In this document: positions 1 through 11,520 of the stretch, in pieces | How the letters are laid out: the number at the start of each line of letters is the position of its first letter | How positions within the stretch are numbered: the first letter of the stretch is position 1 | Assembly (NCBI GenBank): GCA_022829145.1 | Contig: CM040750.1 | Location: 38,597,886 to 38,661,885, forward strand | DNA length: 64,000 nucleotides | Direction of reading: 5' to 3' | Origin: Albula goreensis | Lineage: Eukaryota; Chordata; Actinopteri; Albuliformes; Albulidae | Notes under the pieces: model-generated | Seen by the model: the letters and a program-made list of their open reading frames with translations, nothing else | Databases searched by the model: none | What the model was told of the DNA's origin: nothing | Program-made: the position numbers and the translations under genes

Positions 1-235
1 CTGCTCCATCAGCCCTGCTCCATCACTGCTCCATCAGCCCTGTCACTGCTCCATCACTGCTCCATCAGCCCCGTCAGCTCCGTCACTGCTCCATCACTGC
101 TCCATCAGCCCTGTCACTGCTCCATCACTGCTCCATCAGCCCCATCAGCCCTGCTCCATCACTGCTCCATCAGCCCCGTCAGCCCCGTCAGCTCCATCAC
201 TGCTCCATCAGCCCTGCTCCACCACCCCTGTCACA
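1..235. repeat. Minisatellite, CTGCTCCATCA/GCCC units
   Basis: Irregular repeats of ctgctccatca alternate with gccc and gtca joints. The array begins at or before the window edge and decays at about 235. Confidence 0.85.
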
Positions 236-904
236 TACAATAAACACATAAACACTCTTTAAACACCCACCCCCATCAACTTATTTGTTTTTCATTTCAT
301 AGTGTATTAATGGTTCCCTACCTCAGTCTTTGATATTGAAAACCATTTTAGGGTATTAACTGAAATAAATGTCTTAAAACTACGAATGAAAAAGTGAAAT
401 ATTTCTGTCACTCTTTTATGTGATTGCCGTCCCAAACTGAATTCTCACACAGAAGACTCCTGCTGTAAAAGGGCTGCTGCTGTAAAAAATGCGACGGTGC
501 AGCTCCATGCCTGCAGCACACTGTGCATGATTGCAGCACCAGCAGGGAGATGCTGACGTCAGAGCCAGTCTCGCTGTGTGACAAACTGCTCTGTGAGATC
601 CACAGGGTTCCTGGGCTGGAACGGCTGACCACACAAAGAGCCCCTGCGATTGGTTACCATTCAGGAGGACATTCACCCGCTTACGTAACGCCAGGCCTCC
701 CTCTGTGGCCGTGTGGGGCAGAACGCCCCTGTTAAACTCCCCGTGCTGCTGTCTGAGAGAGTGCACACGAGCCCCCAGTGGCCCAGCCGCAGTCTCACTC
801 CCCCCCACAAACCCATGACCCCCCCAACTTCACCCCTCACTAACCCCCAGCCTTCCACCCCAGCGCCCCAATCCCCGCGACCCCCACAACCCCCCACCCC
901 TCAC
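236..904. other. Unique sequence, no gene seen
   Basis: The left half is A/T-rich. The right half (about 780-904) is strongly C-rich on the plus strand. The small open frames in it have no recognisable content. Confidence 0.5.
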
Positions 905-1622
905 TCTCCATAACTCCCCTCCCACAACCCAGACAAACCCACTGCCAGAACACTACACATTTCCCCACCCACAACCCCGACAAACCCACTGTCAGAACAC
1001 TACACATTTCCCCACCCACAACCCCGACAAACCCACTGCCAGAACACTACACATTTCCCCACCCACAACCCCGACAAACCCACTGCCAGAACACTACACA
1101 TTTCCCCACCCACAACCCCGACAAACCCGCTGCCAGAACACTACACATTTCCCCACCCACAACCCCCAACAAACCCACTGTCAGAACACTACACATTTCC
1201 CCACCCACAACCCCAACAAACCCACTGCCAGAACACTACACATTTCCCCACCCACAACCCCGACAAACCCACTGTCAGAACACTACTCATTTCCCCACCC
1301 ACAACCCCAACAAACCCACTGTCAGAACACTACACATTTCCCCACCCACAACCCCGACAAACCCACTGCCAGAACACTACACATTTCCCCACCCACAACC
1401 CCGACAAACCCACTGCCAGAACACTACACATTTCCCCACCCACAACCCCGACAAACCAACTGTCAGAACACTACACATTTCCCCACCCACAACCCCGACA
1501 AACCCACTGCCAGAACACTACACATTTCCCCACCCACAACCCCGACAAACCCACTGCCAGAACACTACACATTTCCCCACCCACAACCCCAACAAACCCA
1601 CTGTCAGAACACTACACATTTC
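905..1622. repeat. Minisatellite, 47-bp unit, about 15 copies
   Basis: The unit contains acacatttccccacccacaa followed by ccccgacaaacccactgcca and gaacact. Copies differ mainly by C/T in actgYcag and by G/A in cccRaca. The first copies are degenerate. Confidence 0.95.
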
Positions 1623-1784
1623 CTTTCTCTGATAAATGATCATAAAAATATCAATAAATGATGATGTACAGGAAAGCCCTGGAGGTTCACTGTAATTAAA
1701 GTAATTAAAGGGAAATAAATCTTCAGATGGAAGTAACATGCAGCCACCATGCTGGGAAAATCTTCACACAGGTACTAGCAGGAT

Positions 1785-2755
1785 GCAGCACACTGTACAG
1801 CACAGCACAGCCTCACAGACGGAGAGGGAGGGAGCACAGTGTACAGCACAGCACAGTCTCACAGAGGGACAGGGAGGGAGCACAGTGCACAGCACAGTCT
1901 CACAGAGGGACAGGGAGGGAGCACAGTGCACAGCACAGCACAGTCTCACAGATGGAGAGGGAGGGAGCACAGTGCACAGCACAGCACACTTTCACAGATG
2001 GAGAGGGAGGGAGCACAGTGTACAGCACAGTCTCACAGACGGAGAGGGAGGGAGCACAGTGTACAGCACAGTCTCACAGACGGACAGGGAGGGAGCACAG
2101 TGTACAGCACAGTCTCACAGACGGACAGGGAGGGAGCACAGTGTACAGCACAGCACAGTCTCACAGAGGGACAGGGAGGGAGCAAAGTGTACAGCACAGC
2201 ACAGCACACTCTCACAGATGGAGAGGGAGGGAGCACAGCACAGCACAGCACAGCACACTCTCACAGATGGAGAGGGAGGGAGCACAGTGTACAGCACAGT
2301 CTCACAGACGGAGAGGGAGGGAGCACAGTGTACAGCACAGTCTCACAGACGGACAGGGAGGGAGCACAGTGTACAGCACAGTCTCACAGACGGACAGGGA
2401 GGGAGCACAGTGCACAGCACAGCACAGTCTCACAGACTGACAGTGAGGGAGCACAGTGCACAGCACAGCACAGTCTCACAGATGGAGAGGGAGGGAGCAC
2501 AGTGCACAGCACAGCACACTCTCACAGATGGAGAGGGAGGGAGCACAGTGTACAGCACAGTCTCACAGATGGACAGGGAGGGCGCACAGTGCACAGCACA
2601 GCACAGTCTCACAGACTGACAGTGAGGGAGCACAGTGCACAGCACAGTCTCACAGACTGACAGTGAGGGAGCACAGTGCACAGCACAGCACACTCTCACA
2701 GATGGAGAGGAAGAGGAGGAGCACAGCACAGCACAGCACAGTCTCACAGATGGAG
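1785..2755. repeat. Minisatellite, 41-51-bp units with internal CACAG pentamers
   Basis: The unit core is tctcacagacggagagggag followed by ggagcacagtgtacagcaca. Unit length varies in steps of five as extra CACAG pentamers are gained or lost, so a pentamer repeat is nested inside the minisatellite. About 22 copies are present. The array is open in all plus frames and gives spurious 237-293-codon frames. Confidence 0.95.
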
Positions 2756-3699
2756 AGATCTCACAGATGTATCTCCTGTCATGCTACAGCTGTTGCATGA
2801 TGCATCGCTAAGAATGGTTGAAATCTCTTCTGCTGCCGGTACAGAGCTCAGAGCGTGATTTACGACACGCTTCAGTAACACAGCAAGCACAAACCCCACT
2901 GAGATACAGGCCACTGTAAATCAGACCTAACCTGTGGACCATACAATCTCTCTCTCTCTATTTCTCTTTTCAATGCTAAAACCACAGGAACAGAAGCCTA
3001 TGCTAACATAACCCACTCACAGAATGAAGCAGCATGTGTTTCTCCTCCAGGAGTTTGTCACTGTATTCCTCTTATAGTACAGTTTTCTCCAGGACTCACA
3101 GCAATATGACTGACATATGATTGACAGGCCAGAGCTGTGCCCTGGCAGCATCCATTTCACTGTGGGCGGGCTTTGGGTCACATGCACTATGAAAGACAAG
3201 GGAGATCATCCAATCAGACTGAGATGAGATGGATAAAAATCTGGTACGAGGAAACATGAAGGAACACACCCGCTCAAATCCATCCAGCTGCAGCCAATCA
3301 GCAGGCAGCAGGGTGCCATCACAGGGTCCAGGTGACATTTGAGGAGTTAGCATCATGTTAATTTAGAGTGAGCATCAAGTGACTGCAGTCCCGTGAGCTG
3401 CATCTGAAACTGTATACCAATCAGGGCCTACGAAATTCCAACAAAAGCATACTGCTCTGAGGTCAATGTTGTGCCTACTGTTCAGTGCAGTGCACAAGTT
3501 TTCAAACATACCACCATATATATAACAGTCGCTATTTTCTTCAGTCTAATAGCCTGAGGTTTACGACTGACATACATCTATCATCAAACTTCGTAGAACT
3601 CTGCCGTCTCTGCCGTCTTGTTCTTTGGTATCTATCCACCCAACAGCCTTGTGGATAGCGCAGTGTGCAGTCCTTTGCACGGCAGAATTTTACGGAAGC
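2756..3699. other. Unique sequence, no gene seen
   Basis: This stretch has mixed base composition and a short (CT)n run near 2948. I find no exon-like open frame with splice sites and no recognisable element. Confidence 0.5.
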
Positions 3700-4893
3700 A
3701 GTATGTGTCATCCCTGCGGTGTGTCATCCCCACGGTGTGTCATCTCCACAGTGTGTTATCTCTGCAGCGTGTCATCCTGCAGTGTGCATCCCTGTGTGTG
3801 TGTCATCCCTGCGGTGTGTCATCTCCACAGTGTGTGTCATCCCTCTGCAGTGTGTCATCCTGCGGTGTGTTATCTGCGGTGTGTCATCCCTGCAGTGTGT
3901 TATCATCCCTGCAGTGTGTCATCCCATCTCTGCGGTGTGTTATCCCTCAGTGTGTTATCCCCACGGTGTGTCATCCCTGCGGTGTGTTATCTCTGCGGTG
4001 TGTCATCCCTGTGGTGTGTTATCCCCACGGTGTGTCATCCCTGTGGTGTCATCCCTGCGGTGTGTCATGTCTGCGGTGTGTTATCCCCACAGTGTGTCAT
4101 CCCTGCGGTGGCGGTGTCATCCCTGCGGTGTGTTATCCCCGGTGTGCGGTGTGTCATCCCTGCGGTGTGTTATCCCTGCGGTGTGTTATCCCTGCGGTGT
4201 GTTATCCCTGCGGTGTGTCATCTCATCCCTGCGGTGTGTCATCCCATCCCTGCGGTGTGTTATCCCCAGTGTGTTATCCCTGCGGTGTGTCATCCCTGTG
4301 GTGTGTTATCCCTGCGGTGTGTCATCCCTGCGGTGTGTCATCCCTGTGTGTGTTATCCCTGCGGTGTGTTATCCCTGCGGTGTGTCATCCCTGTTAGGTG
4401 TGTCATCCCTGAGGTGTGTCATGGGGTGTGTATCCCTGCGGTGTGTTATCCCGGTGTGTCATCCCGGTGTGTCATCCCTGCGGTGTGTGTGTTATCCCTG
4501 TCATCCCTGCGGTGTGTTATCCTGCGGTGTGTCATCCCTGCGGTGTGTTATCCCTGCGGTGTGTCATCCCTGAGGTGTGTTATCCCTGCGGTGTGTTATC
4601 TCTGCGGTGTGTTATCCCTGCGGTGTGTCATCCCTGCGGTGTGTTATCCCTGCGGTGTGTTATCTCTGCGGTGTGTTATCCCTGCAGTGTGTTATCCCCA
4701 CGGTGTGTCATCCCTGTGGTGTGTTATCCCTGCGGCGTGTCATCCCTGCGGTATGTTATCCCTGCGGTGTGTCATCCCTGCGGTGTGTTATCCCTGCGGT
4801 GTGTCATCTCTGCGGTGTGTCATCCCTGCGGTGTGTTATCCCTGCGGTGTGTCATCCCTGCGGTGTGTTATCTCTGCGGTGTGTTATCCCTGC
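3700..4893. repeat. Minisatellite, 16-bp unit, about 70 copies
   Basis: The unit is tgcggtgtgtYatccc, with C/T alternating at one position and occasional units of 10-20 bases. Most copies carry one CpG. The left end is more diverged than the right half. Confidence 0.95.
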
Positions 4894-5980
4894 AGCGCTC
4901 TGAGGGGACACTCCTTGGGGAACTGGGGGAGACCTGCTCCAGAGAGGTAATAAAACTGCCTGCAGAAAAATGTGATTTTGCTTCACATTTGGAGGCTAAA
5001 CTGAAGTGCAGTGCCCGAGAAGGCTTTGCGTTTGCAGAGGAGAGAGCTGCTGTTCTGTTCCCCCATCATCTGCTTTCAAAACTCCACAGCTCTTCACAAA
5101 ATTTATTACTTAATACAAATCTGTTGGCTGCAGTTAAAGATCCAAATTATTATCAAAAATGTATTCATTTATCTTAGTATTAGTCATTGATGGCAGTTGT
5201 TTACATTTTCATGCAAACATTTTACAGCAGTTTGTCATAGATGAGTGTAAAATATTGAGGGTTATTGAATTCAGTGTACAGGCTGTTGTGGTTCATTTTC
5301 CTACAGAGAAACAGAGTCTCTGTGTCTCTGCGCTCATTTCACACACCCCCCTTCCCCCCACACACACACATTGTCCAGCTCCTCCCTGCAAATGAGAACG
5401 GAGCTCTCTGTGGTCATGCCAGGTTTTAAAAGGATAAAAATGTCCCAAACACACAAGATCGAATTAAACAAATAAGCACAAATAAACAAATCAGCCAATT
5501 CAAGTTTGGGACAGGCTGAAATGGGGAGTGATTTTGCCAAATTGAAAATGGATGAGATGTGAGCTATAACGGAGGCTTTTGGAGTGAAATTGAGAAAGTG
5601 CCTGGATGGAGATCATTTGTGCATTTAAACAATATCAACCCGGATTCAGCCAAATGGTGAGACTGACATGTTCCTTTGAACAGTAATTCCACCCAGGCAC
5701 ATCCGCACCGCACAGAACTCCTCAGCAATGCCAGCTGTGAACCTCTCATCACTCAGGAAACACTGAACAGTAAAATCTGAATTTTGGCAGTAAAAATAGT
5801 TGTATTTGTATATCTATGTTTAGAAAGTCATAAAATCTGCTCATAAATATTGCTCTGGTTTAACAATCTTTTTTTTATTTCCGTCTTTACATTTGCATGC
5901 AACATGGCATGCCTTCACACGAGTAAAAGCTGGTGAGAAACATGAATGCATGTAGCCTCACATGCAGCTAATTTACATAC
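4894..5980. other. Unique sequence, no gene seen
   Basis: This is mostly A/T-rich unique DNA. A frame running on from the preceding array to 5177 has no recognisable protein content after the repeat ends. Otherwise I see nothing that supports a gene. Confidence 0.5.
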
Positions 5981-5990
5981 CTGCTGAGTG

Positions 5991-6421
5991 TCTGATGAAA
6001 GCAGTGCAGTTCAGAGTGATAGTGCCAGGTTTATACCTCTCTGCTGTAAGCCTGGTGAAAGCAGTGCAGTTCAGAGCGATAGTGCCAGGTTTATACCTCT
6101 CTCTGCTGTAAGCCTGGTGAAAGCAGTGCAGTTCAGAGTGATAGTGCCAGGTTTATACCTCTCTGCTGTAAGCCTGGTGAAAGCAGTGCAGTTCAGAGTG
6201 ATAGTGCCAGGTTTATACCTCTCTGCTGTAAGCCTGGTGAAAGCAGTGCAGTTCAGAGCGATAGTGCCAGGTTTATACCTCTCTGCTGTAAGCCTGGTGA
6301 AAGCAGCGCAGTTCAGAGTGATAGTGCCAGGTTTATACCTCTCTGCTGTAAGCCTGGTGAAAGCAGTGCAGTTCAGAGTGATAGTGCCAGGTTTATACCT
6401 CTCTGCTGTAAGCCTGGTGAT
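5991..6421. repeat. Minisatellite, 60-bp unit, 7 copies
   Basis: The unit runs gcctggtgaaagcagtgcag, ttcagagtgatagtgccagg, tttatacctctctgctgtaa. The copies are nearly identical; one has a two-base CT insertion. Because 60 is a multiple of three and both strands lack stops, long repeat frames appear on both strands; they are not genes. Confidence 0.97.
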
Positions 6422-6639
6422 CAAAACTTTTGGTTTTAAAGGAATTCTTTCAGTCTAATCTAAAGTGTGCAACATGTTGCAGAATTTCAAAGACCATGGG
6501 AGAAAAACGTGCAATAACAATTATTTTTCCTCCCAACAAAGACTGAACACCATTTTGCTATATCCTGCTGCTTCGGGGGTGTGTGTGATTGTGTGTAACT
6601 GTGCTGGGATTGGAGCTGTATGTATGTGTTTTGGTGATT

Positions 6640-6818
6640 GGTGATTTGGTGATTGGTGATTGGTGATTGTGATTTGGTGATTTGGTGATTTGGTGATTTG
6701 GTGATTGGTGATTGGTGATTTGGTGATTTGGTGATTGGTGATTTGGTGATTTGGTGATTGGTGATTTGGTGATTGGTGATTTGGTGATTTGGTGATTGGT
6801 GATTGGTGATTTGGTGAT
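6640..6818. repeat. Short tandem repeat, mixed TGGTGAT and TTGGTGAT units
   Basis: Seven- and eight-base units (tggtgat and ttggtgat) are mixed irregularly for about 180 bases. Confidence 0.95.
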
Positions 6819-6837
6819 GTAGCGTGATCACACAGCC

Positions 6838-7022
6838 CAGAGCTGGGCAGAAGCAGATGGACTGTGGGTTTCTGCTCAGGTTTCCTGCTGGGCAGAAGCA
6901 GATGGACTGTGGGTTTCTGCTCAGGTTTCCTGCTGGGCAGAAGCAGATGGACTGTGGGTTTCTGCACACAGCCCAGAGCTGGGCAGAAGCAGATGGACTG
7001 TGGGTTTCTGCTCAGGTTTCCT
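6838..7022. repeat. Minisatellite, 45-bp unit, 4 copies
   Basis: The unit starts gctgggcagaagcagatgga and ends ctgctcaggtttcct. The third-to-fourth junction carries a different joint (acacagcccaga), which also occurs at the left border. Confidence 0.93.
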
Positions 7023-7254
7023 CCTTTAGCCGGCCAGATTTTCCTCTTCCCTGCAGCCTGTGGGCCCTATTTGTGACACTGTCCTGCTAAAAGAGACAGC
7101 TAGAACTGGATTACTGATAAACTGCTATTGAAATTAATTATCTCTAATGGGCACATAAACAAACATCAAAGTCCTCCTCCCTCTTCCCAAGAGTCAGTAC
7201 ACCTCCCACCCCATCGCACCCCCCAGTCAGGGCTCGTGAGCAGAGTCAGGCTCC

Positions 7255-7400
7255 CAGCAGCAGTCACATATTCACACATTCACACACAGTCACACACATT
7301 TACACACTCACTCACACATATTCATTCACATTCACACGCTCACTCAGTTTCACACATTCACACACAGTCACGTGCATTTACTCTGTCACTCACATTCTCA
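7255..7400. repeat. CA-rich simple repeat
   Basis: Irregular ttcacacactcac and acacattcacac motifs fill this stretch. Confidence 0.8.
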
Positions 7401-7714
7401 CAGACACAGGGAGACCCCCCATCCTCCCCCGGGCCGTGGTGCACACAGAGTGGCCATAGAGTCGCCGCTGGCGGGATAAAGTTGGGATTGTTTGTAAGTG
7501 AACTGCAATCCCAGGAATGTGTGGGTCCAGTTCCTCTCTGGCAGGAAGGGGGGGCATTCCCGCTGCCGTGTCCCAGCCTCCTCCCGCACCTGCACAGCAA
7601 CCGCGTTCACAAAAGCCATAATTCCTCCCCCGCATGCTATTCTGGGAGCTCAAACCTGGGCCAAGGAGATCGGCCCCGGCACAAGGATCTGAAATACAGA
7701 GCTCCCTGCAGCAC
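7401..7714. other. Unique sequence, no gene seen
   Basis: This is a G/C-rich unique stretch between two repeats. Several overlapping open frames occur on both strands, but none shows a known domain or convincing splice sites. Confidence 0.45.
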
Positions 7715-8120
7715 TGACACACTCCAACACTGCTACTGACACACCCCTACTGACACACTCCAAAACTGCTACTGACACACACCTACTGACAAACTCCAAC
7801 ACTGCTACTGACACACCCCTACTGACACACTCCAAAACTGCGACTGACACACCCCTACTGACACACTCCAAAACTGCTACTGACACATCCCTACTGACAC
7901 ACTCCAAAACTGCTACTGACACACACCTACTGACAAACTCCAACACTGCCACTGACACACTCCAGCACACCTACTGACACACTGCAAAATTTCCACAGAC
8001 AATCTCCAGCACTCCTACTGACACACTCCAGCACACCTACTGACACACTGCAAAATTTCCACAGACAATCTCCAGCACTCCTACTGACACAGTCCAACAC
8101 ACCTACTGACATACTCCAAC
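7715..8120. repeat. Minisatellite, CTACTGACACACTCCAAAA-type units
   Basis: About ten copies of roughly 36-41-base units are built on ctactgacacactccaaaac. The right part switches to a longer unit containing ttccacagacaatctccagc, which is present twice. Confidence 0.9.
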
Positions 8121-8249
8121 AAGCTAATTGACACATTGTAACAACCTTACAGACACAGTGCACCATGAGATGATAAGGAGTCCATACATGCTGTGAATGC
8201 GGTGTGGTGTGTGTCTGTGTGAGGCACAGACAGAATGCAGAACGGTGTG

Positions 8250-8251
8250 TT

Positions 8252-8334
<83 letters not shown>

Positions 8335-8360
8335 TTTGTTTGTTTGTTTGTTTGTTTGAG
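8250..8360. repeat. Microsatellite (GT)n then (GTTT)n
   Basis: About 40 GT dinucleotides are followed by seven GTTT tetranucleotides. Confidence 0.98.
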
Positions 8361-8895
8361 GCACAGACAGGATGCAGCGTGGTGTGTGTCTGTTTGAGGC
8401 ACAGACAGGATTCAGGACATGCTGTTCCTCCTGTTAAACTCATAGCCTGTGTTCCCATCCCTCAGCTGCAGAACGCTGTGGTCTGTAATTAAACAGAGAG
8501 CGAGAGCTGTAGAGCTCCCCTCCCAGCTGTAGCCGAGCGTGTAAAGCAAAGATCGGAGGGTTTCAGCAGTGTGTTTCCCTCGCCTGTCTGCTGCGTGGAG
8601 CAGATAAACCGCAGGATCCTGGGAGGCCAGTTCACTCCGAGGCCAGCGCTCTTTCTACAGAGGGTTATGGTTAGGGTCTGCCCGTCTCACTGCGCCTGTC
8701 TCACTGCCCGCTGAGGCTGCCACATGTGTTTCCCTTTAGCTCTGACAGGATGATGTCAGACACACAAACTCGCCCCATTACCAGAGCAACATAGAGCCTG
8801 ATTAAAAACACCTCCCCCATTGGATGCACTCTGTCATCTCTTTCATATGGAAAAGACAGTCAGCACACCACATGAATTTATGGTTCATTATCCGT

Positions 8896-8931
<36 letters not shown>

Positions 8932-9009
8932 TGGTTCAAAATAAAAAAAAAAAAAACGAACAGAGAGAAGATTCTTGAGAGCAAAAGGGTCGATGACTTC
9001 GGTATATGT
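8361..9009. other. Unique sequence with a short (CA)n and A-run, no gene seen
   Basis: Unique sequence with a CA tract at about 8897-8927 and a run of A residues at about 8943-8956. No gene is supported. Confidence 0.5.
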
Positions 9010-9290
9010 ATTCCGCTCCACCAACACTCTACCAACACTCTACCAACGCTCCACCAACACTCCACCAACGCTCCACCAACGCTCCACCAACGCTCCACCA
9101 ACGCTCCACCAACGATCCACCAATGCTCCACCAACGGTCCACCAACACTCCACCAACGCTCCACCAGCGATGCACCAACACTCCACCAACGCTCCACCAA
9201 CAATCCACCAACACTCTACCAACACTCCACCAACGCTCCTCCAACGCTCCACCAACGGTCCACCAACAATCCACCAACTCTCCACCAGCA
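9010..9290. repeat. Minisatellite, 11-bp unit, about 25 copies
   Basis: The unit is caacgctccac, with variants caacactccac, caacaatccac and caacggtccac. Three units make 33 bases, so open frames with an 11-residue period arise; they are not genes. Confidence 0.96.
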
Positions 9291-9327
9291 CATCTTCAAC
9301 ACATTCCATCTGTGTATCCATCTTTGT

Positions 9328-10570
9328 TTCACCCCTCTCTGTATGTGAGCAGTGTATTGATTTTCACTCCTGTGTGTGTGAGCTGGGTGTTGTTTTTTAT
9401 CCATCTGTGTGAGAGCAGTGTGTTGTTTTTATCCCTCTGTGTGTGAGCAGTGTGTTGTTTTTTACCCCTCTGTGTGTGAGTAGTGTGTTGTTTTTATCCC
9501 TCTGTGTGTGAGCAGTGTGTTGTTTTTACCCCTCTGTGTGTGAGCAGTTTGTTGTTTTTACCCCTCTGTGTGTGAGCAGTGTGTTGTTTTTTACCCCTCT
9601 GTGTGTGAGCAGTGTGTTGTTTTTTACCCCTCTGTGTGTGAGCAGTGTGTTGTTTTTTTACCCCTCTGTGTGAGAGCAGTGTGTTTTTTTATCCCTCTGT
9701 GTGTGAGCAGTGTGTTGTTTTTTTACCCCTCTGTGTGAGAGCAGTGTGTTTTTTTATCCCTCTGTGTGAGAGCAGTGTGTTTTTTTATCCCTCTGTGTGT
9801 GAGCAGTTTGTTGTTTTTACCCCTCTGTGTGTGAGCAGTGTGTTGTTTTTACCCTCTGTGTGTGAGCAGTGTGTTGTTTTTTACCCCTCTGTGTGTGAGC
9901 AGTTTGTTGTTTTTTAACCCTCTGTGTGTGAGCAGTGTGTTGTTTTTTTACCCCTCTGTGTGAGAGCAGTGTGTTGTTTTTTACCCCTCTGTGTGTGAAC
10001 AGTGTGTTGTTTTTTACCCCTCTGTGTGTGAGCAGTGTGTTGTTTTTTACCCCTCTGTGTGTGAGCAGTTTGTTGTTTTTTACCCCTCTGTGTGTGAGCA
10101 GTGTGTTGTTTTTTACCCCTCTGTGTGTGAGCAGTTTGTTTTTTTTTACCCCTCTGTGTGTGAGCAGTGTGTTTTTTTTATCCCTCTGTGTGTGAGCTGT
10201 GTTGTTTTTTTACCCCTCTGTGTGAGAGCAGTGTGTTGTTTTTTAACCCTCTGTGTGTGAGCAGTGTGTTGTTTTTTAACCCTCTGTGTGTGAGCAGTTT
10301 GTTGTTTTTTACCCCTCTGTGTGTGAGCGGTGTGTTGTTTTTTACCCCTCTGTGTGTGAACAGTGTGTTGTTTTTTACCCATCTGTGTGAGAGCAGTGTG
10401 TTGTTTTTTTACCCCTCTGTGTGAAAGCAGTGTGTTTTTTTTATCCCTCTGTGTGTGAGCAGTTTGTTGTTTTTTACCCCTCTGTGTGTGAGCAGTTTGT
10501 TGTTTTTTACCCCTCTGTGTGTGAGCAGTGTGTTGTTTTTTACCCCTCTGTGTGTGAGCAGTGTGTTGTT
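9328..10570. repeat. Minisatellite, about 33-bp unit, about 36 copies
   Basis: The unit is acccctctgtgtgtgagcag followed by tgtgttgtttttt. Units differ in the length of the T run (5-9) and in GTGTGTT versus GTTTGTT. The left copies are diverged. Confidence 0.96.
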
Positions 10571-10733
10571 TGTGTGCGTTTGTGAGGCCATGCTGTTGAC
10601 AGGGTGCGGAAATGTTGATAACAGAGTGACCCTGAAACCATCCCAAAACCTCCGGACTTTAGCGAAGCCAGAATCAACAGAGAGGAGGCGGAGAGAACAG
10701 AACAGACAGTACAACACATGCATATAAAAAGAC

Positions 10734-10945
10734 AAACACACACACCCACACACACTCACATAAACTCATACGCTCAATGCACACTCTCAGTGATGCATAC
10801 GCCCACACCCACACACATAAACTCATACACTCAATGCACACTCTCAGTGATTCATACGCCCACACACACTCACATAAATTCATACACTCAACACACACAT
10901 TCAGTGATGCATACACACACACACACACGCACACACACACAGATG
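10734..10945. repeat. Tandem repeat, about 60-bp unit, 3 copies, CA-rich
   Basis: Each copy contains cataaactcatacactcaat followed by cacactctcagtgatgcata. A (CA)n run follows at the right end. Confidence 0.88.
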
Positions 10946-11085
10946 TTCCTTGCATAGAAACTCAGGCCAGTGAAAAACTGAAAACAGGCTGTTGTGATTT
11001 CCCCTGGGCTGTGGGTGCTGGAAACGTTCACATACCTACAGGCAACTAAGGCAGTGATGAAGACACAGCTCTGTTCACTGCTCCT

Positions 11086-11290
11086 TTGCCTCACCCGCTC
11101 ACCTGTTTACCCCAGCCCCTCCTCACCCGCTCACCTGTTTACCCCAGCCCCTCCTCACCTGCTCACCTGTTTACCCCAGCCCCTCCTCACCTGCTCACCT
11201 GTTTACCCCAGCCCCTCCTCACCCGTTCACCTGTTTACCCCAGCCCCTCCTCACCCGCTCACCTGTTTACCCCAGCCCCTCCTCACCTGT
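11086..11290. repeat. Minisatellite, 32-bp unit, 6 copies
   Basis: The unit is cacccgctcacctgtttacc followed by ccagcccctcct. Confidence 0.95.
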
Positions 11291-11369
11291 TCAGCCTGTG
11301 TTCACCTTTAGCTGAAAATGAGAGGCTGAAAGAGAACGCAGTGCTGCATATTTTGGACATATATGTCTC

Positions 11370-11520
11370 TCTCACACACACACATGCACACTCACACACA
11401 CTCACAGACACACACATGCAATCACTCACACACCTACACACCTACCTACACACACACACACACACACACACGTATGCACATACACACACTCACAAACACA
11501 TTCTCACTCACACACATACT
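11370..11520. repeat. CA-rich simple repeat
   Basis: Irregular (CA)n with cactcacac and catgcacac interruptions. Confidence 0.85.

Noticed and set aside
3625-4950. 441-codon Cys/Val/Pro-rich frame
   Set aside because: Product of the 16-bp array; all three plus frames are similarly open.
5991-6421. CRISPR-like regular repeats
   Set aside because: The 60-bp units are directly tandem with no unique spacers, and the context is vertebrate.
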